From assembly GCF_026168105.1 (NCBI RefSeq), contig NZ_LBMW01000001.1, positions 434,001 to 498,000 on the forward strand: 64,000 nt of DNA. Direction: 5' to 3'. This DNA comes from Streptomyces hygroscopicus. Its GTDB lineage: Bacteria > Actinomycetota > Actinomycetes > Streptomycetales > Streptomycetaceae. Shown here in pieces: positions 1-8,545 of this stretch. Each line of letters starts with the position of its first letter. Position 1 is the stretch's first letter. The notes below the pieces were generated by a model that was not told where the DNA came from, did not search any database, and saw only the letters and a list, made by a program, of their open reading frames with translations. Made by a program: the position numbers and the translations under genes.

Positions 1-59
1 GCGACGAGGTGCCGTGCCAGGCGTGGCTCGACCGCCGGGAACGGTCGGCCACCGCCTAG
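1..59 (+). CDS. C-terminal end of a gene entering from the left (partial)
   Basis: An open frame from base 3 to the TAG at 57-59 codes for about 18 residues ending RRERSATA. Seventeen of its eighteen codons end in G or C, as expected for coding DNA here. Its stop overlaps the stop of the convergent NTF2-like gene. Too short to name. Confidence 0.4.
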   Translation, partial: DEVPCQAWLDRRERSATA

Positions 60-448
60 CGGGCGCTGCCGATGTTTCGATCGGCGTCGGAGCCCTCGAG
101 CATCAGGGTGGTCTCCTCGATGCGACTGAATCGGCCGGCGGGCGAGAGGTCGGCGAACACATACACCTCCATGCGCACGGTCGAGCCGTCCTTCTTCGTG
201 ATGTCGACGGTGTGCCGGTCGGCGTACCTGCTGCCGTCGTACAGCTCTTCGTGGACCTGGACCTCGCCGCCGGCGACGATCGTCCGCAGATGGGTGATGT
301 GCTCGATGAACCCGGCTCGGTCAGCCCACTCCCCGTTCGTGCGCTGGCGGTACTCCGGGGTGAAGTGACGGTCGGCAGCCTCCCGAACGGTGATGTCGCG
401 GTTGAAGATCAGATCGGAGAGGACGGCCTCTATACCGGTGTGGGTCAT
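56..448 (-). CDS. SnoaL/NTF2-like small protein
   Basis: A 130-residue protein resembling the SnoaL-like/NTF2 alpha+beta cone family: an N-terminal helical part (VLSDLIFNRDITVREAADRH, around residues 7-26), then strands ending in a KDGSTVRMEVYVFADL segment. Members are small enzymes or ligand-binding proteins, and the sequence does not show which. I place the start at the ATG at 448 because GGAAG lies just upstream; a longer frame to 535 would run through the operators. It is divergent from a MarR gene, and both start points flank twin identical inverted repeats (480-537), so MarR control is likely (inference). Confidence 0.72.
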   Translation of the reverse strand: MTHTGIEAVLSDLIFNRDITVREAADRHFTPEYRQRTNGEWADRAGFIEHITHLRTIVAGGEVQVHEELYDGSRYADRHTVDITKKDGSTVRMEVYVFADLSPAGRFSRIEETTLMLEGSDADRNIGSAR

Positions 449-479
449 GGGACTTCCATTCGACGCGAGAATGAGCAGT

Positions 480-537
480 GCGTGCACTACGCACGCATCT
501 CCATCACTGTAGCAGCAGACGCGTGCGTTGCGCACGC
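480..537. promoter_or_regulatory. Twin MarR-type operators in a divergent promoter
   Basis: Two perfect inverted repeats, each GCGTGC-N5-GCACGC, lie at 480-496 and 521-537, with centres 41 bp apart (about four helical turns). TATTCT at 538-543 could be the -10 of the MarR gene, and TACAGT (511-506, minus strand) that of the NTF2-like gene. Identical half-sites and spacing point to one dimeric regulator at both sites, most simply the adjacent MarR protein. Confidence 0.65.
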
Positions 538-549
538 TATTCTTGTGGT

Positions 550-993
550 GTGGAGAACGAGGTAGGACACGAGATCGCAGACGCTCTGGGCATCCTGCTG
601 AGGCGCACCACGCGCACCCAGCTGCACAGACAGCTCACCGAGGGCATGGGCGAGGGGGTGGACGAACAGACGTATCCGGTCCTCAGCGCACTGGCCAGGA
701 CCGGGCCCCGCAGCGCGGCCGACCTGGCCCCCGACGTCGGAATCGATCGCTCCGGCGTCACCCGCCGCGCCTCTCGGCTGGAGGCCGCCGGCCTCATCCG
801 CCGCGAGGCAGACCCCACCGACCGGCGAGCGCACCTGCTCGTACTCACCGATCAGGGCCGACTCGCAGTGGCAGAGCTGCGTACACGTCTGGCTGCCCAC
901 ATCACGACAAGCCTGTCCACATGGCCGCCGGGTGAGGCCGAGACCTTCGCCCACCACCTGCGCCGCTTCACAACCCAAGGCCCGTTTGCGTAG
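550..993 (+). CDS. MarR family transcriptional regulator
   Basis: A 147-residue winged-helix regulator. The helix-turn-helix spans about residues 45-75 (RSAADLAPDVGIDRSGVTRR), followed by the wing typical of MarR proteins (DPTDRRAHLLVLTDQG). C-terminal dimerisation helices follow. The GTG at 550 is the likely start. There is no ribosome site, and a -10-like TATTCT sits only 7 bp upstream, so the message may be leaderless. Such proteins repress divergent neighbours and release DNA on binding small phenolic or oxidising ligands (family knowledge). The ligand is unknown. Confidence 0.85.
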   Translation: MENEVGHEIADALGILLRRTTRTQLHRQLTEGMGEGVDEQTYPVLSALARTGPRSAADLAPDVGIDRSGVTRRASRLEAAGLIRREADPTDRRAHLLVLTDQGRLAVAELRTRLAAHITTSLSTWPPGEAETFAHHLRRFTTQGPFA

Positions 994-1187
994 CAGACGG
1001 GCCTGGCCGGATGTCGACGCAGCAGACGTCGGCCGGTTGCGTGGCGTCCTCCTGGGACGGGAACGGGCGGTTTGCGCATCGAGTGCGGCCGGGTTCCAAC
1101 CCCGGAAGCACCGTGCCGTGCCCGTCTGCGGGGTAGGTGAGGTCCTGAAGGCCATCAGCGCCAAGTCCCCCGGAATGTGAGGCGGTC

Positions 1188-1958
1188 GTGTCGGACTTCT
1201 CCAGCAGGACGGGCGCCGCGCTCGTCACGGGCGGCACCGGCGGCATCGGGACGGCGATCGTGCGTCTGCTGGCCGAGCGGGGCAGCGACGTCGCCTTCAC
1301 CTATCGTGCCGACGAGGAGGCGGCGCGAGCACTGTCCGGTGCGGTCACGGGGTATGGGCGCCAAGCCCGGGCGATGCGGCTGGACTTGACCGACGAGTCG
1401 GCCACCGCGGAGACGGTCCGGGAGGTCGCCGGGACGTTCGGAGGCCTCCACACGCTCGTGCACGCCGCTGGGCCCCATGTACCGATGGTGCATCTGAGCA
1501 GGGTCTCCCCCGGCCGGTACCGCTCGCAGCTCGAGGCGGACGCCATGGCGTTCTTCAACGTGGTGCATCCCGCGCTGCCGAGGCTGCGCGAGAGCCGCGG
1601 CAGCATCGTCGCCGTCACCACCGTCGCCACCCGCCGTTTCCCGGTGCGCGACGGGTTGTCGTCGGGCACCAAGGGTGCGGTCGAGGCGGTCGCGCGGGCA
1701 CTGGCGGCCGAGGAGGGGCGGTACGGGGTGCGGGTGAACTGTGTCGCGCCCGGCATGCTCACGGACGGTATCGCCGCGCGGCTCATGGAGACCGGGGAAC
1801 TGGACGAGGCGGCGCTGACGGTCACCCGGCGCAACATTCCGCTGCGCCGTTTCGGTACCGCCGCCGAGGTGGCGGAGGCGGTCGTGTTCCTCGCCTCGGA
1901 CCGGGCCGGATTCATCACCGGCCAGGCGCTGGGCGTAGACGGCGGGTACAGCGTCTGA
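1188..1958 (+). CDS. SDR-family protein with degenerate catalytic residues
   Basis: A 256-residue short-chain dehydrogenase/reductase-fold protein. The N-terminal dinucleotide-binding motif TGGTGGIG is intact, as is the C-terminal FITGQALGVDGGYS segment typical of FabG-like members. Against the usual Tyr-x-x-x-Lys site this protein reads SSGTK, so the catalytic Tyr is Ser, and the usual Ser-Ser strand end reads VTT. The lysine remains. It may therefore bind NAD(P) without ordinary SDR catalysis, or use other residues. Start GTG at 1188 after AGGCGG. It is monocistronic; a strong hairpin follows at 2031-2070. Confidence 0.8.
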   Translation: MSDFSSRTGAALVTGGTGGIGTAIVRLLAERGSDVAFTYRADEEAARALSGAVTGYGRQARAMRLDLTDESATAETVREVAGTFGGLHTLVHAAGPHVPMVHLSRVSPGRYRSQLEADAMAFFNVVHPALPRLRESRGSIVAVTTVATRRFPVRDGLSSGTKGAVEAVARALAAEEGRYGVRVNCVAPGMLTDGIAARLMETGELDEAALTVTRRNIPLRRFGTAAEVAEAVVFLASDRAGFITGQALGVDGGYSV

Positions 1959-2030
1959 GCGGGCCGGGGCGCGCCGCTTCCGGCCGGAGGGCGCGTCCTG
2001 ACGGACGGGAACGCCGAGGCCGCGGCCACC

Positions 2031-2070
2031 GCCGCCGCTCGCCGTACGGTTCGGCAGGGTGAGCGGCGGC
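2031..2070. terminator. Bidirectional hairpin terminator candidate
   Basis: A perfect 10-bp stem, GCCGCCGCTC/GAGCGGCGGC, with a 20-nt loop that can itself form a small inner stem. It lies between the convergent SDR and GH65 genes. There is no U tract, as is common in actinobacteria. Confidence 0.5.
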
Positions 2071-2089
2071 GCACAGCCGGCCCCGGGCC

Positions 2090-4450
2090 TCAGCCGTCCT
2101 CGGCCGAGGGGTGGTTGGGACTCCGGTGGAGCGGCTGCTGCGGGGCCGGGCCCGCTGGTTTGCCGGGCGGGATGCCCAGCGCGTACGGCTTGTCCGCATC
2201 GAGCGTGACCGGTTCGCCGTGGTGGTGGATCGTCAGCGGTTCTCCGTCCAGCAGTGTGTAGGTGGCGGTCCCCCGCACCATCTCGACGCGCAGCCGGCGG
2301 CCCCGCACTCCCAGAGTGAAGGCAAGGCGGCCGAAGCGCTCCGGCAGCCGCGGCGCGAACGCGATCCTCGTCCCGTGGTGGCGCAGCCCGCCGAAGCCGG
2401 CGACGAGCGCCATCCACGTTCCGGCCAGGGACGCGATGTGCAGGCCGTCACGGGTGTTGTGCTCCAGGTCCTCCAAGTCCATCAGCGCGGCCTCGTACAG
2501 ATAGTCGCAGGCGAGCCCGAGATGGCCCGTCTCGGCGGCCATGACCGCCTGGCAGCACGCGGACAGGGACGAGTCGCGCACGGTGAGGGGTTCGTAGTAG
2601 GCGAAGTTACGGGCCTTGTGCTCCGCGTCGAAGAACGGGCTGCTCGTGTACATCGCCAGCACCAGGTCCGCCTGCTTGACGACCTGCTTGCGGTACAGGT
2701 CGAAGTACGGGAAGTTCAGCAGGAGCGGGTACTGGTCGGGGCGGGTCCCGGCGAAGTCCCAGCGCTGGTAGCGGGTGAAACCGGCGTGCTGTTCGTGCAC
2801 GCCCAGCTCGTCGTTGTACGCAATGTGTATCGCCTCGGCGGCGTCGCGCCAGGCCGCGCTCTCCTCCTCGTCGACGCCCAGCTCTCCGGCACGGCGCGGA
2901 TGGCGCCCCACTGCGTCCGCGGCGGCCAGCAGGTTCGCGCGGGCCATCAGGTTGGTGTACGTGTTGTCGTCGGCGACCGCGCTGTACTCGTCGGGGCCCG
3001 TCACCCCGTCGATGTGGAACGTGCCGCTGTGGTCGTGGTGGCCGAGCGACCGCCACAACCGGGCCGTCTCCACCAGCAGTTCGACCCCGGTGTCACGTTC
3101 GAAGCTCTCGTCACCGGTGGCGGCCGTGTAGCGGACCACCGCGTCGGCGATGTCGGCGTTGACATGGAACGCGGCGGTGCCGGCCGGCCAGTACGCCGAA
3201 CCCTCCGAACCCTCGATGGTCCGCCAGGGGAACGCGGCGCCGCGCAGCCCGAGTTGGACCGCACGCTCCCTCGCCGCGGGCAGCGTGTTCTGCCGCCAGC
3301 GCAGCGCCTCGGCGACCGCGCCGGGCGAGGTGTAGGTGAGCAGCGGCAGCACGAACATCTCGGTGTCCCAGAAGGCATGGCCGTCGTAGCCGGAGCCGGT
3401 CAGGCCCTTGGCGGGGATGGCGCGCTGTTCGGCGCGGGCCCCGGCCTGCAGGACATGGAAGAGGGCGAAGCGCACCGCCTGCTGGATCTGCTCGTCCCCG
3501 TCCACCTCGACGTCCGCACGCGCCCAGAACTCATCGAGGAAGTCCCGCTGTTCGGCGGCGAGCCCGGACCAGCCCACACTCGTGGCGGCGGCGAGCGCAG
3601 CGTCCACCTGATCGCTGATCGCGGGCAGCGAGCGCGTTCCGGACCAGCCGTACGAGACGAACTTCTCGACGCGCAGTCGCTCGCCCGGGGAGAGGGCGGA
3701 GGTGACGGTGAGGCGGGCGAGGTCGTCGGACGCCTCGCTCTCGGTCGTGGTCGGTTCCGGACCGGTGACGACGTGGTCCGCCGCGGCGCCGACCCGAAGG
3801 CCGCTCCTGCGGGTGCGGTGCACCAGCCGCAGTCGGCCGCTCTTCGCGAAGTGCTCCTCCGCCTCCAGCGGTGACTCCAGGACGACGGCCGCTCGCGGAT
3901 CGCCCTCGTGGCCGGGCAGTTGCTCGTTGGCAACCAGCTCCGACTGGACGACGACACGGGCCGGTCCGTCGACGGCCTCGACCTCGTAGGCGACCGCGGC
4001 GATCGCGCGCTGGGTGAAGGAGACCAGCCGGGTGGAGCGCACCCGGACCGTCGTGCCGGCCGGTGAGGTCCACTCGCAGGTCCGGGTGAGCAGTCCGGTG
4101 CGCAGGTCGAGGACGCGTTCATGGGAACGCAGCCGGCCGTAGCGCAGGTCGAAGGGCTCGTCGTCCACGAGCAGACGGATGATCTTGCCGTTGGTGACGT
4201 TGATGACGGTCTGGCCGGACTCCGGATAGCCGTATCCCGCCTCCGCGTAGGGCAGCGGATGCAGCTCGTGGACGCCGTTGAGGTAGGTGCCCGGCAGTCC
4301 GTGCGGCTCCCCTTCGTCGAGGTTGCCGCGCCAGCCCACATGCCCGTTGGACAGCGCGAACACGGACTCGCTCTGCGGCAGGACGTCCATGTGAAGCCCC
4401 CGCTCGCGCAGCACCCAGGGCTCGACGGCGTACGACGTGTGCGTGATCAC
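2090..4450 (-). CDS. GH65 family disaccharide phosphorylase
   Basis: A 786-residue protein of normal length for glycoside hydrolase family 65 (maltose, trehalose, kojibiose and nigerose phosphorylases). The order is an N-terminal beta-sandwich, a helical linker and an (alpha/alpha)6 barrel. The general-acid Glu is in the conserved GVTGPDEYSAV segment, and DGHAFWDTEMFVLP is the usual substrate/phosphate-side motif. Family members split an alpha-glucosidic disaccharide with phosphate to give glucose plus beta-glucose 1-phosphate. The GTG start overlaps the stop of the upstream beta-phosphoglucomutase gene (GTGA, 4447-4450), so translation is coupled and the product is passed on. Which disaccharide is used cannot be read from the sequence. 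Confidence 0.9.
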   Translation of the reverse strand: MITHTSYAVEPWVLRERGLHMDVLPQSESVFALSNGHVGWRGNLDEGEPHGLPGTYLNGVHELHPLPYAEAGYGYPESGQTVINVTNGKIIRLLVDDEPFDLRYGRLRSHERVLDLRTGLLTRTCEWTSPAGTTVRVRSTRLVSFTQRAIAAVAYEVEAVDGPARVVVQSELVANEQLPGHEGDPRAAVVLESPLEAEEHFAKSGRLRLVHRTRRSGLRVGAAADHVVTGPEPTTTESEASDDLARLTVTSALSPGERLRVEKFVSYGWSGTRSLPAISDQVDAALAAATSVGWSGLAAEQRDFLDEFWARADVEVDGDEQIQQAVRFALFHVLQAGARAEQRAIPAKGLTGSGYDGHAFWDTEMFVLPLLTYTSPGAVAEALRWRQNTLPAARERAVQLGLRGAAFPWRTIEGSEGSAYWPAGTAAFHVNADIADAVVRYTAATGDESFERDTGVELLVETARLWRSLGHHDHSGTFHIDGVTGPDEYSAVADDNTYTNLMARANLLAAADAVGRHPRRAGELGVDEEESAAWRDAAEAIHIAYNDELGVHEQHAGFTRYQRWDFAGTRPDQYPLLLNFPYFDLYRKQVVKQADLVLAMYTSSPFFDAEHKARNFAYYEPLTVRDSSLSACCQAVMAAETGHLGLACDYLYEAALMDLEDLEHNTRDGLHIASLAGTWMALVAGFGGLRHHGTRIAFAPRLPERFGRLAFTLGVRGRRLRVEMVRGTATYTLLDGEPLTIHHHGEPVTLDADKPYALGIPPGKPAGPAPQQPLHRSPNHPSAEDG

Positions 4451-5187
4451 CGGCGCTCCCCCAGCTCCGCGAGGTCCCGTACGACGACGTCGGCGCCGTG
4501 GGCGCGCAGCGCGTCCGCCTGCCCCACCCGGTCCACCCCGACGACGTACCCGAAGTGGCCCGAGCGTCCGGCGTCCATGCCCGCCAGAGCGTCCTCGAAG
4601 ACGGCTGCGGCCTTGGCCTCGACGCCCAGATCGCGGGCGGCGGCGAGGAACGTGTCCGGGTGAGGCTTGCCGGGCAAGTGCCGCTGTGCCGCGACGATCC
4701 CGTCGATGCGGACGTCGAAGAGGTGCTCCGCGCCGATCGACTCGAGGACGTCACGGCAGTTGGCGCTGGAGGAGACGACGGCCGTGCGCAGGCCATTGGC
4801 GCGCGCGGCCTCGACGTACCGGATCGTGCCGTCGTACGCCTCCACACCATGGGTGCGGATCAGTTCCAGGAGCAGGTCGTTCTTGCGGTTGCCGAGCCCA
4901 TGGACGGTGCTGCGGCCTGGCGGGTCGTCCGGGTCGCCCTCCGGCAGACGGATGCCGCGGGATTCGAGGAAGGTGCGTACGCCGTCGGCGCGGGGACGTC
5001 CGTCGACGTACTCGTCGTAGTCGGAGACCTGGTCGAAGGGGCGGAAGGCGTCCCCGTCCCGCTGCCGCAGGAAGTCGTCGAACGTCTGCTTCCACGCGGC
5101 CGCGTGCACGACGGCCGTCTTGGTGATGACCCCGTCGAGATCGAAGAGGCAGGCCTGGATGCCGTCCGGAAGACCGAGCTTCGTCAT
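4447..5187 (-). CDS. pgmB: Beta-phosphoglucomutase, HAD superfamily
   Basis: A 246-residue HAD hydrolase-fold enzyme. Motif I FDLDGVITKT carries the nucleophile Asp and the second Asp. A helical cap follows, motif II gives VVSSS, and motif III/IV is VFEDALAGMDA. It converts beta-glucose 1-phosphate to glucose 6-phosphate, the expected partner for the coupled GH65 phosphorylase. Start ATG at 5187 is preceded by GAAGGTGG; a longer frame to 5256 lacks a good ribosome site. The pair gives an ATP-saving route for disaccharides already in the cytoplasm. Confidence 0.88.
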   Translation of the reverse strand: MTKLGLPDGIQACLFDLDGVITKTAVVHAAAWKQTFDDFLRQRDGDAFRPFDQVSDYDEYVDGRPRADGVRTFLESRGIRLPEGDPDDPPGRSTVHGLGNRKNDLLLELIRTHGVEAYDGTIRYVEAARANGLRTAVVSSSANCRDVLESIGAEHLFDVRIDGIVAAQRHLPGKPHPDTFLAAARDLGVEAKAAAVFEDALAGMDAGRSGHFGYVVGVDRVGQADALRAHGADVVVRDLAELGERR

Positions 5188-5244
5188 AGAAGCCACCTTC
5201 CCCGAAGAACGTCGCGCAGAGGGTGGCGAGTGCCACATTCGGTC

Positions 5245-5273
5245 GGCCCGGTACACCCCCGAGAGGCCGGGCC
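5245..5273 (-). terminator. Hairpin after the ANTAR-GAF gene
   Basis: GGCCCGG/CCGGGCC stem of 7 bp with a 15-nt loop, 35 bp beyond the ANTAR-GAF stop. Modest strength. Confidence 0.35.
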
Positions 5274-5307
5274 GGTGCGGCGGATGCCGTGGTGGGGTCG
5301 GGTCATC

Positions 5308-6174
5308 TCAGGCACGCCTGGCCCGCCTGCCGGTGTGGCTGCGGCCGAGTGCGTGCAGATGCTCCAGGGCATCCAGGACGACCGTGCGGTCGTACCAGGC
5401 CAGCCACTCGCCCGCCTCGCCGCCGATGACGTCCAGCGCCTTGGTCTGGGCCGCCGTCAGCGCGCCGAGCGGACGGTCGAGATGGGCCGAGACCATGCCC
5501 ACGCATCTCCCGGACTCGGTGGCGAGCGGCACGCTGTGGCAGGCGCGGCTGCCGGCCCGCAGGATGACCTGGCGGGCGTCCTCCGTGAACACGGGGTCCG
5601 TCTCCACATCCTGGACGGTGACCTGGGCGAGGTTGCGGGCGGCCAGCGCACAGGAGGTGCCGCCCTCCCCGACGTGCTCGAAGAAGTCGACGAACTCGGC
5701 AGCGAGCCCTGTGTGCTTCTCCATGCGCAGACCGCCTTGCACGCGGTCGGCGATCTGGACGTTTCCCATGCCCGCGTCGAGGACGGAGAGGGTGTGGCTG
5801 AGCACGGTGCCCAGTACGGCGCCCCGGTTGCCGCCCCCGCACCGGCCCGCCCGGTCGAAGGTCAGCGGGGGCTCTCCCTGACGGATCCGCCGGGGAAACC
5901 ACAGGGCTGCGCGCGTATCCGGGCGTGGGGCGGTCATCAGGGCGCCCGCCAGGGAGCGCAGCTTGACGTTGTACTGCTGGGAGGCGCGCTGAAGCAGGGC
6001 GAACGCGCTCTCGGCGTCCGGCAGCGCGTACCGTTCCCGCAGCATCCCCTGAGCCTCGGAGATCAGCGGATGGGCACGCAGCCGAGCCTGAAGATGGCGG
6101 ACCTCTGCGCGCAGCCGCTCCAGCTCCGCGTCCTCACCGTGCTCTCCCGGTCGCGACTCGCTGTAGGACTTCAT
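5308..6174 (-). CDS. ANTAR and GAF domain regulator
   Basis: A 288-residue cytoplasmic protein. Residues about 15-75 form an ANTAR-like RNA-binding helical domain (ISEAQGMLRERYALPDAESAF, then LLQRASQQYN). Residues about 115-260 form a GAF sensor domain (GMGNVQIAD, FVDFFEHVGEG, VILRAGSRACHSVP). ANTAR proteins normally act as antiterminators, with the ANTAR domain after the sensor; here it comes first. The ATG at 6174 is chosen for the AAAGGGG just upstream. It is divergent from the P-loop kinase gene. The ligand is unknown. Confidence 0.82.
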   Translation of the reverse strand: MKSYSESRPGEHGEDAELERLRAEVRHLQARLRAHPLISEAQGMLRERYALPDAESAFALLQRASQQYNVKLRSLAGALMTAPRPDTRAALWFPRRIRQGEPPLTFDRAGRCGGGNRGAVLGTVLSHTLSVLDAGMGNVQIADRVQGGLRMEKHTGLAAEFVDFFEHVGEGGTSCALAARNLAQVTVQDVETDPVFTEDARQVILRAGSRACHSVPLATESGRCVGMVSAHLDRPLGALTAAQTKALDVIGGEAGEWLAWYDRTVVLDALEHLHALGRSHTGRRARRA

Positions 6175-6433
6175 GGCCCCTTTCCCGTGTCCTCGCATTG
6201 GGCGCGCCCGGTGCGGGCCGCGCTCTTTCCGCAGCTTCCCCGCGCTCCCCCGCACACACCGGGTCCGGCCGACTGTGAGCCGGAAGACACCGGCAGCGGC
6301 GACCACCCACGGCGGCCACGACCGTACCGAGGTCTCGCGCTCCGGCGCGGCCTCTGGTCCAATGGCGGAGACCCGGCCCGCGCCACACGGGCCCGTCGCC
6401 CACCATCCGGCAGCAGCGAAGCGCATACCGCCT

Positions 6434-7087
6434 ATGACCTTCGACGATCTCCTGAAGCGAGCCGCGGCCCTGGCGCGCCCCGGCCACCGTGCGGTGCTCG
6501 GCATCACGGGCAGCCCGGGAGCGGGCAAGACCACCCTCGCCGAGCGCGTGGTGCGCGAGCTGAACGGGGACGGGCCGCCGTGGGTGGCGCACGTCCCCAT
6601 GGACGGCTTCCATCTGGCGGACGTCGAACTGGACCGCCTGGGCCGCCGCGACCGCAAGGGCGCGCCTGACACGTTCGACGCGGCCGGGTATGCGGCACTG
6701 CTGCGGCGCCTGCGCGAGGAGGACGAGGAGACCGTGTACGCGCCGGGCTTCGAGCGTGTGCTGGAACAGCCGCTCGCGGGGGCGAACGCGGTTCCGCCGA
6801 CGGCCCGGCTGGTGGTGACGGAGGGCAACTACCTGCTGCTGGACACGGGGGCCTGGGCGCGTGTGCGGCCGCAGCTGGACGAGGTGTGGTTCTGCGAGAT
6901 CGGTGAACGGGAGCGCATTCGGCGCCTGGTGGCCCGGCACAAGGAGTTCGGCAAGGACCACGACGTGGCGGTGGCGTGGGTGCGGGGCACGGACCAGCGC
7001 AACGCGGACCTCGTCGCGACGACGCGGGGCCGCGCGGATCTGGTCGTGCCGGGCACGGCGCTGCCGGAGCCGGTGCCCCTCCCGTGA
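6434..7087 (+). CDS. Nucleoside/nucleotide kinase family P-loop protein
   Basis: A 217-residue P-loop kinase with Walker A GSPGAGKTT at about residue 30, a VPMDGFHLAD segment like that of uridine and pantothenate kinases, and VVTEGNYLLLD as Walker B region. It resembles the kinase family that includes the FrcK fructose-locus kinase. The substrate, a sugar, nucleoside or pantothenate-like alcohol, cannot be fixed here. Start ATG at 6434; the longer open frame back to 6173 overlaps the divergent promoter and is rejected. No operon partner. Confidence 0.8.
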   Translation: MTFDDLLKRAAALARPGHRAVLGITGSPGAGKTTLAERVVRELNGDGPPWVAHVPMDGFHLADVELDRLGRRDRKGAPDTFDAAGYAALLRRLREEDEETVYAPGFERVLEQPLAGANAVPPTARLVVTEGNYLLLDTGAWARVRPQLDEVWFCEIGERERIRRLVARHKEFGKDHDVAVAWVRGTDQRNADLVATTRGRADLVVPGTALPEPVPLP

Positions 7088-7264
7088 CCTGACCGCGCGG
7101 GGTGGGCAGCACGGTCATGGCTCCCGCGCCGCGTGGGGATCACGCCGAGTTCGCGTCGCTGCACCGCGGAGGGCGAGGTCGTCGGCGAGACGGACCGGCG
7201 TGCGTGGGGTGTCGTCGGGCCGCGCCGTTGAGTTCGTCCTGCCGCCCCGCACGCTGCCCGCGGC

Positions 7265-7516
7265 TCACCCGTGGAGTGTCAGCGCGGGCTCGCCGTTCGT
7301 ATCGCCCGCCGGGGGGCCGATCGTCGCGGTGAAGGCCTCCGTGCGCACGGTCAGCCCCTGCTCGGTGCGGTCGAAGACCGGGGCGAACGGTTCGCCGGGG
7401 CCGTACCGCACGGCGGAGGTCGCCGACCCTTCGTCCAGCCTCTTGCGGAAGCGGGGCAATCAGATGAGCGTCGGGAGGAGAGCGAGCGTCGACATGGCGA
7501 ACAGCGCCGCGTACGG
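7265..7516 (-). pseudogene. Remnant of a sugar ABC transporter permease C-terminus
   Basis: Reading the minus strand, YAALFAMSTLALLPTLI is followed by an in-frame TGA (7460-7462) and then FRKRLDEGSATSAVR. This matches the last membrane helix and the [18 protein letters not shown] tail of MalG-type permeases, one of which is intact at 24020-24892. The rest of the gene is absent and the tail runs on to 7265 in unrelated sequence. I read it as a decayed fragment carrying a nonsense codon. The family assignment is an inference from a short match. Confidence 0.45.
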
Positions 7517-7664
7517 CGTGCACCAATGGGTCGTTCCTGCCGCACGGTGACGGGCGTGTCGCGCGAGGGGGGCACGCGACACGCCCGTACCGCTGGCGGG
7601 CACGGGGCCGTACGGCTCAGGGTGAGCGGCCGCCGTACGGGTACCGTTCCCGCGTCCGCACCCG

Positions 7665-8345
7665 CTAGAGCGGGGTGCGGGACTCGAGGTCGCGGCGCGT
7701 GTCGTTGCCGTAGACACCCGTCTCGTCACCGCGGACGCCGTACCAGAGCTGGAAGCGGGCGACGGCGGCGGCGAGCGTGGCGTCGTAGCGGCCGTCGGTG
7801 GAGCCGTGGTCGTAGACGTCGGGGATGTGCGACAGACGCTTCTGGAGCTCGGTGACCTGAGGTCCGCTGTCTCCCTCGCGCAGGGTCCCGGGGCCGTCGG
7901 GGCCGGTGTTCCGCCGCTGGGCGGAGGCTCCGGCGGGTGGCGGCGGGGAGGCCGCGTGGTGGATTGCGTTGTCGTTCCCCGGGCCGGGGAGAACGAGCGC
8001 GGCGCCGAAGCCGACGAGGGCTGCGGCGGTCACCCCGAGCGTGATGACCGCGCGGCGCACGGTGAGTCCGTCGTCGACGGACTGTTCACGCCGGCCCCGG
8101 GCGTCACGGCCGCGCGGGTCACGGGCGCCGGGCACGGGAGGCAGTTGCTCGGTGGCTTCCTCGGCGGTCCCGGGCGCCACATGGACGACGACAGGTTCGT
8201 GGACGGGCCCCGGGGGCCGGCTCTCGTTCTCGCGGAGCTCTCTCACCAGTGCGGCGAGCGCCTCCGTGCGGCGGCGGCGCACGCCATAAGTGGGTTCCAG
8301 TACCGGGCGCCGCGCCGGATGCGCCTGCTCGGGCGGTGTCGACAC
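7665..8345 (-). CDS. Membrane-anchored peptidoglycan-binding domain protein
   Basis: A 226-residue protein. Residues 1-90 are a charged, Pro-rich cytoplasmic part. One membrane segment lies at about 95-117 (AVITLGVTAAALVGFGAALV). A linker and a C-terminal PG_binding_1 domain follow (LREGDSGPQVTELQKRL, DGRYDATLAAAVARFQ). Such a domain holds the protein to the cell wall on the outer side. The GTG at 8345 is preceded by GGAAGGAG, which fixes the start. Divergent from the permease gene at 8546. No catalytic domain is visible. Confidence 0.82.
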   Translation of the reverse strand: MSTPPEQAHPARRPVLEPTYGVRRRRTEALAALVRELRENESRPPGPVHEPVVVHVAPGTAEEATEQLPPVPGARDPRGRDARGRREQSVDDGLTVRRAVITLGVTAAALVGFGAALVLPGPGNDNAIHHAASPPPPAGASAQRRNTGPDGPGTLREGDSGPQVTELQKRLSHIPDVYDHGSTDGRYDATLAAAVARFQLWYGVRGDETGVYGNDTRRDLESRTPL

Positions 8346-8491
8346 ACTGCTCTCCTTCCGTGCGCACGGTCTCCCGCCATCCCCGGGGAGAGATACGTGT
8401 ACGCGCGCCGACAGGTTCACCGGAGTCCCGCGGTGCCCCGCGAACCGGCCACCCGCGCGCTCTCGTCAGAGAGCGCGCCCTCCGGGCATCA

Positions 8492-8511
8492 ATACCCCCT
8501 GGGGGTATAGT
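8492..8511 (+). promoter_or_regulatory. CsoR-type operator over the permease -10 box
   Basis: ATACCCCCTGGGGGTAT (8492-8508) is a perfect 17-bp palindrome of the G/C-tract type bound by CsoR/RcnR metal-sensing repressors. Its right end merges with TATAGT (8506-8511), a near-consensus -10. Repressor binding would block the promoter of the permease gene starting at 8546. No csoR gene is in the window. Confidence 0.65.
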
Positions 8512-8545
8512 GCCGGGTACCGGACCGTCAGGAAGAGGGTGCCGT

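Noticed and set aside
1089..1105. CCGGG-TTCCAAC-CCCGG looks like a tRNA T-arm
   Set aside because: No anticodon or acceptor arm can be folded around it, so it is not a tRNA gene and I cannot support an attachment site.
2111..3874. 587-codon plus-strand open frame
   Set aside because: It is the antisense shadow of the GH65 gene, with no domain similarity and an unlikely composition.
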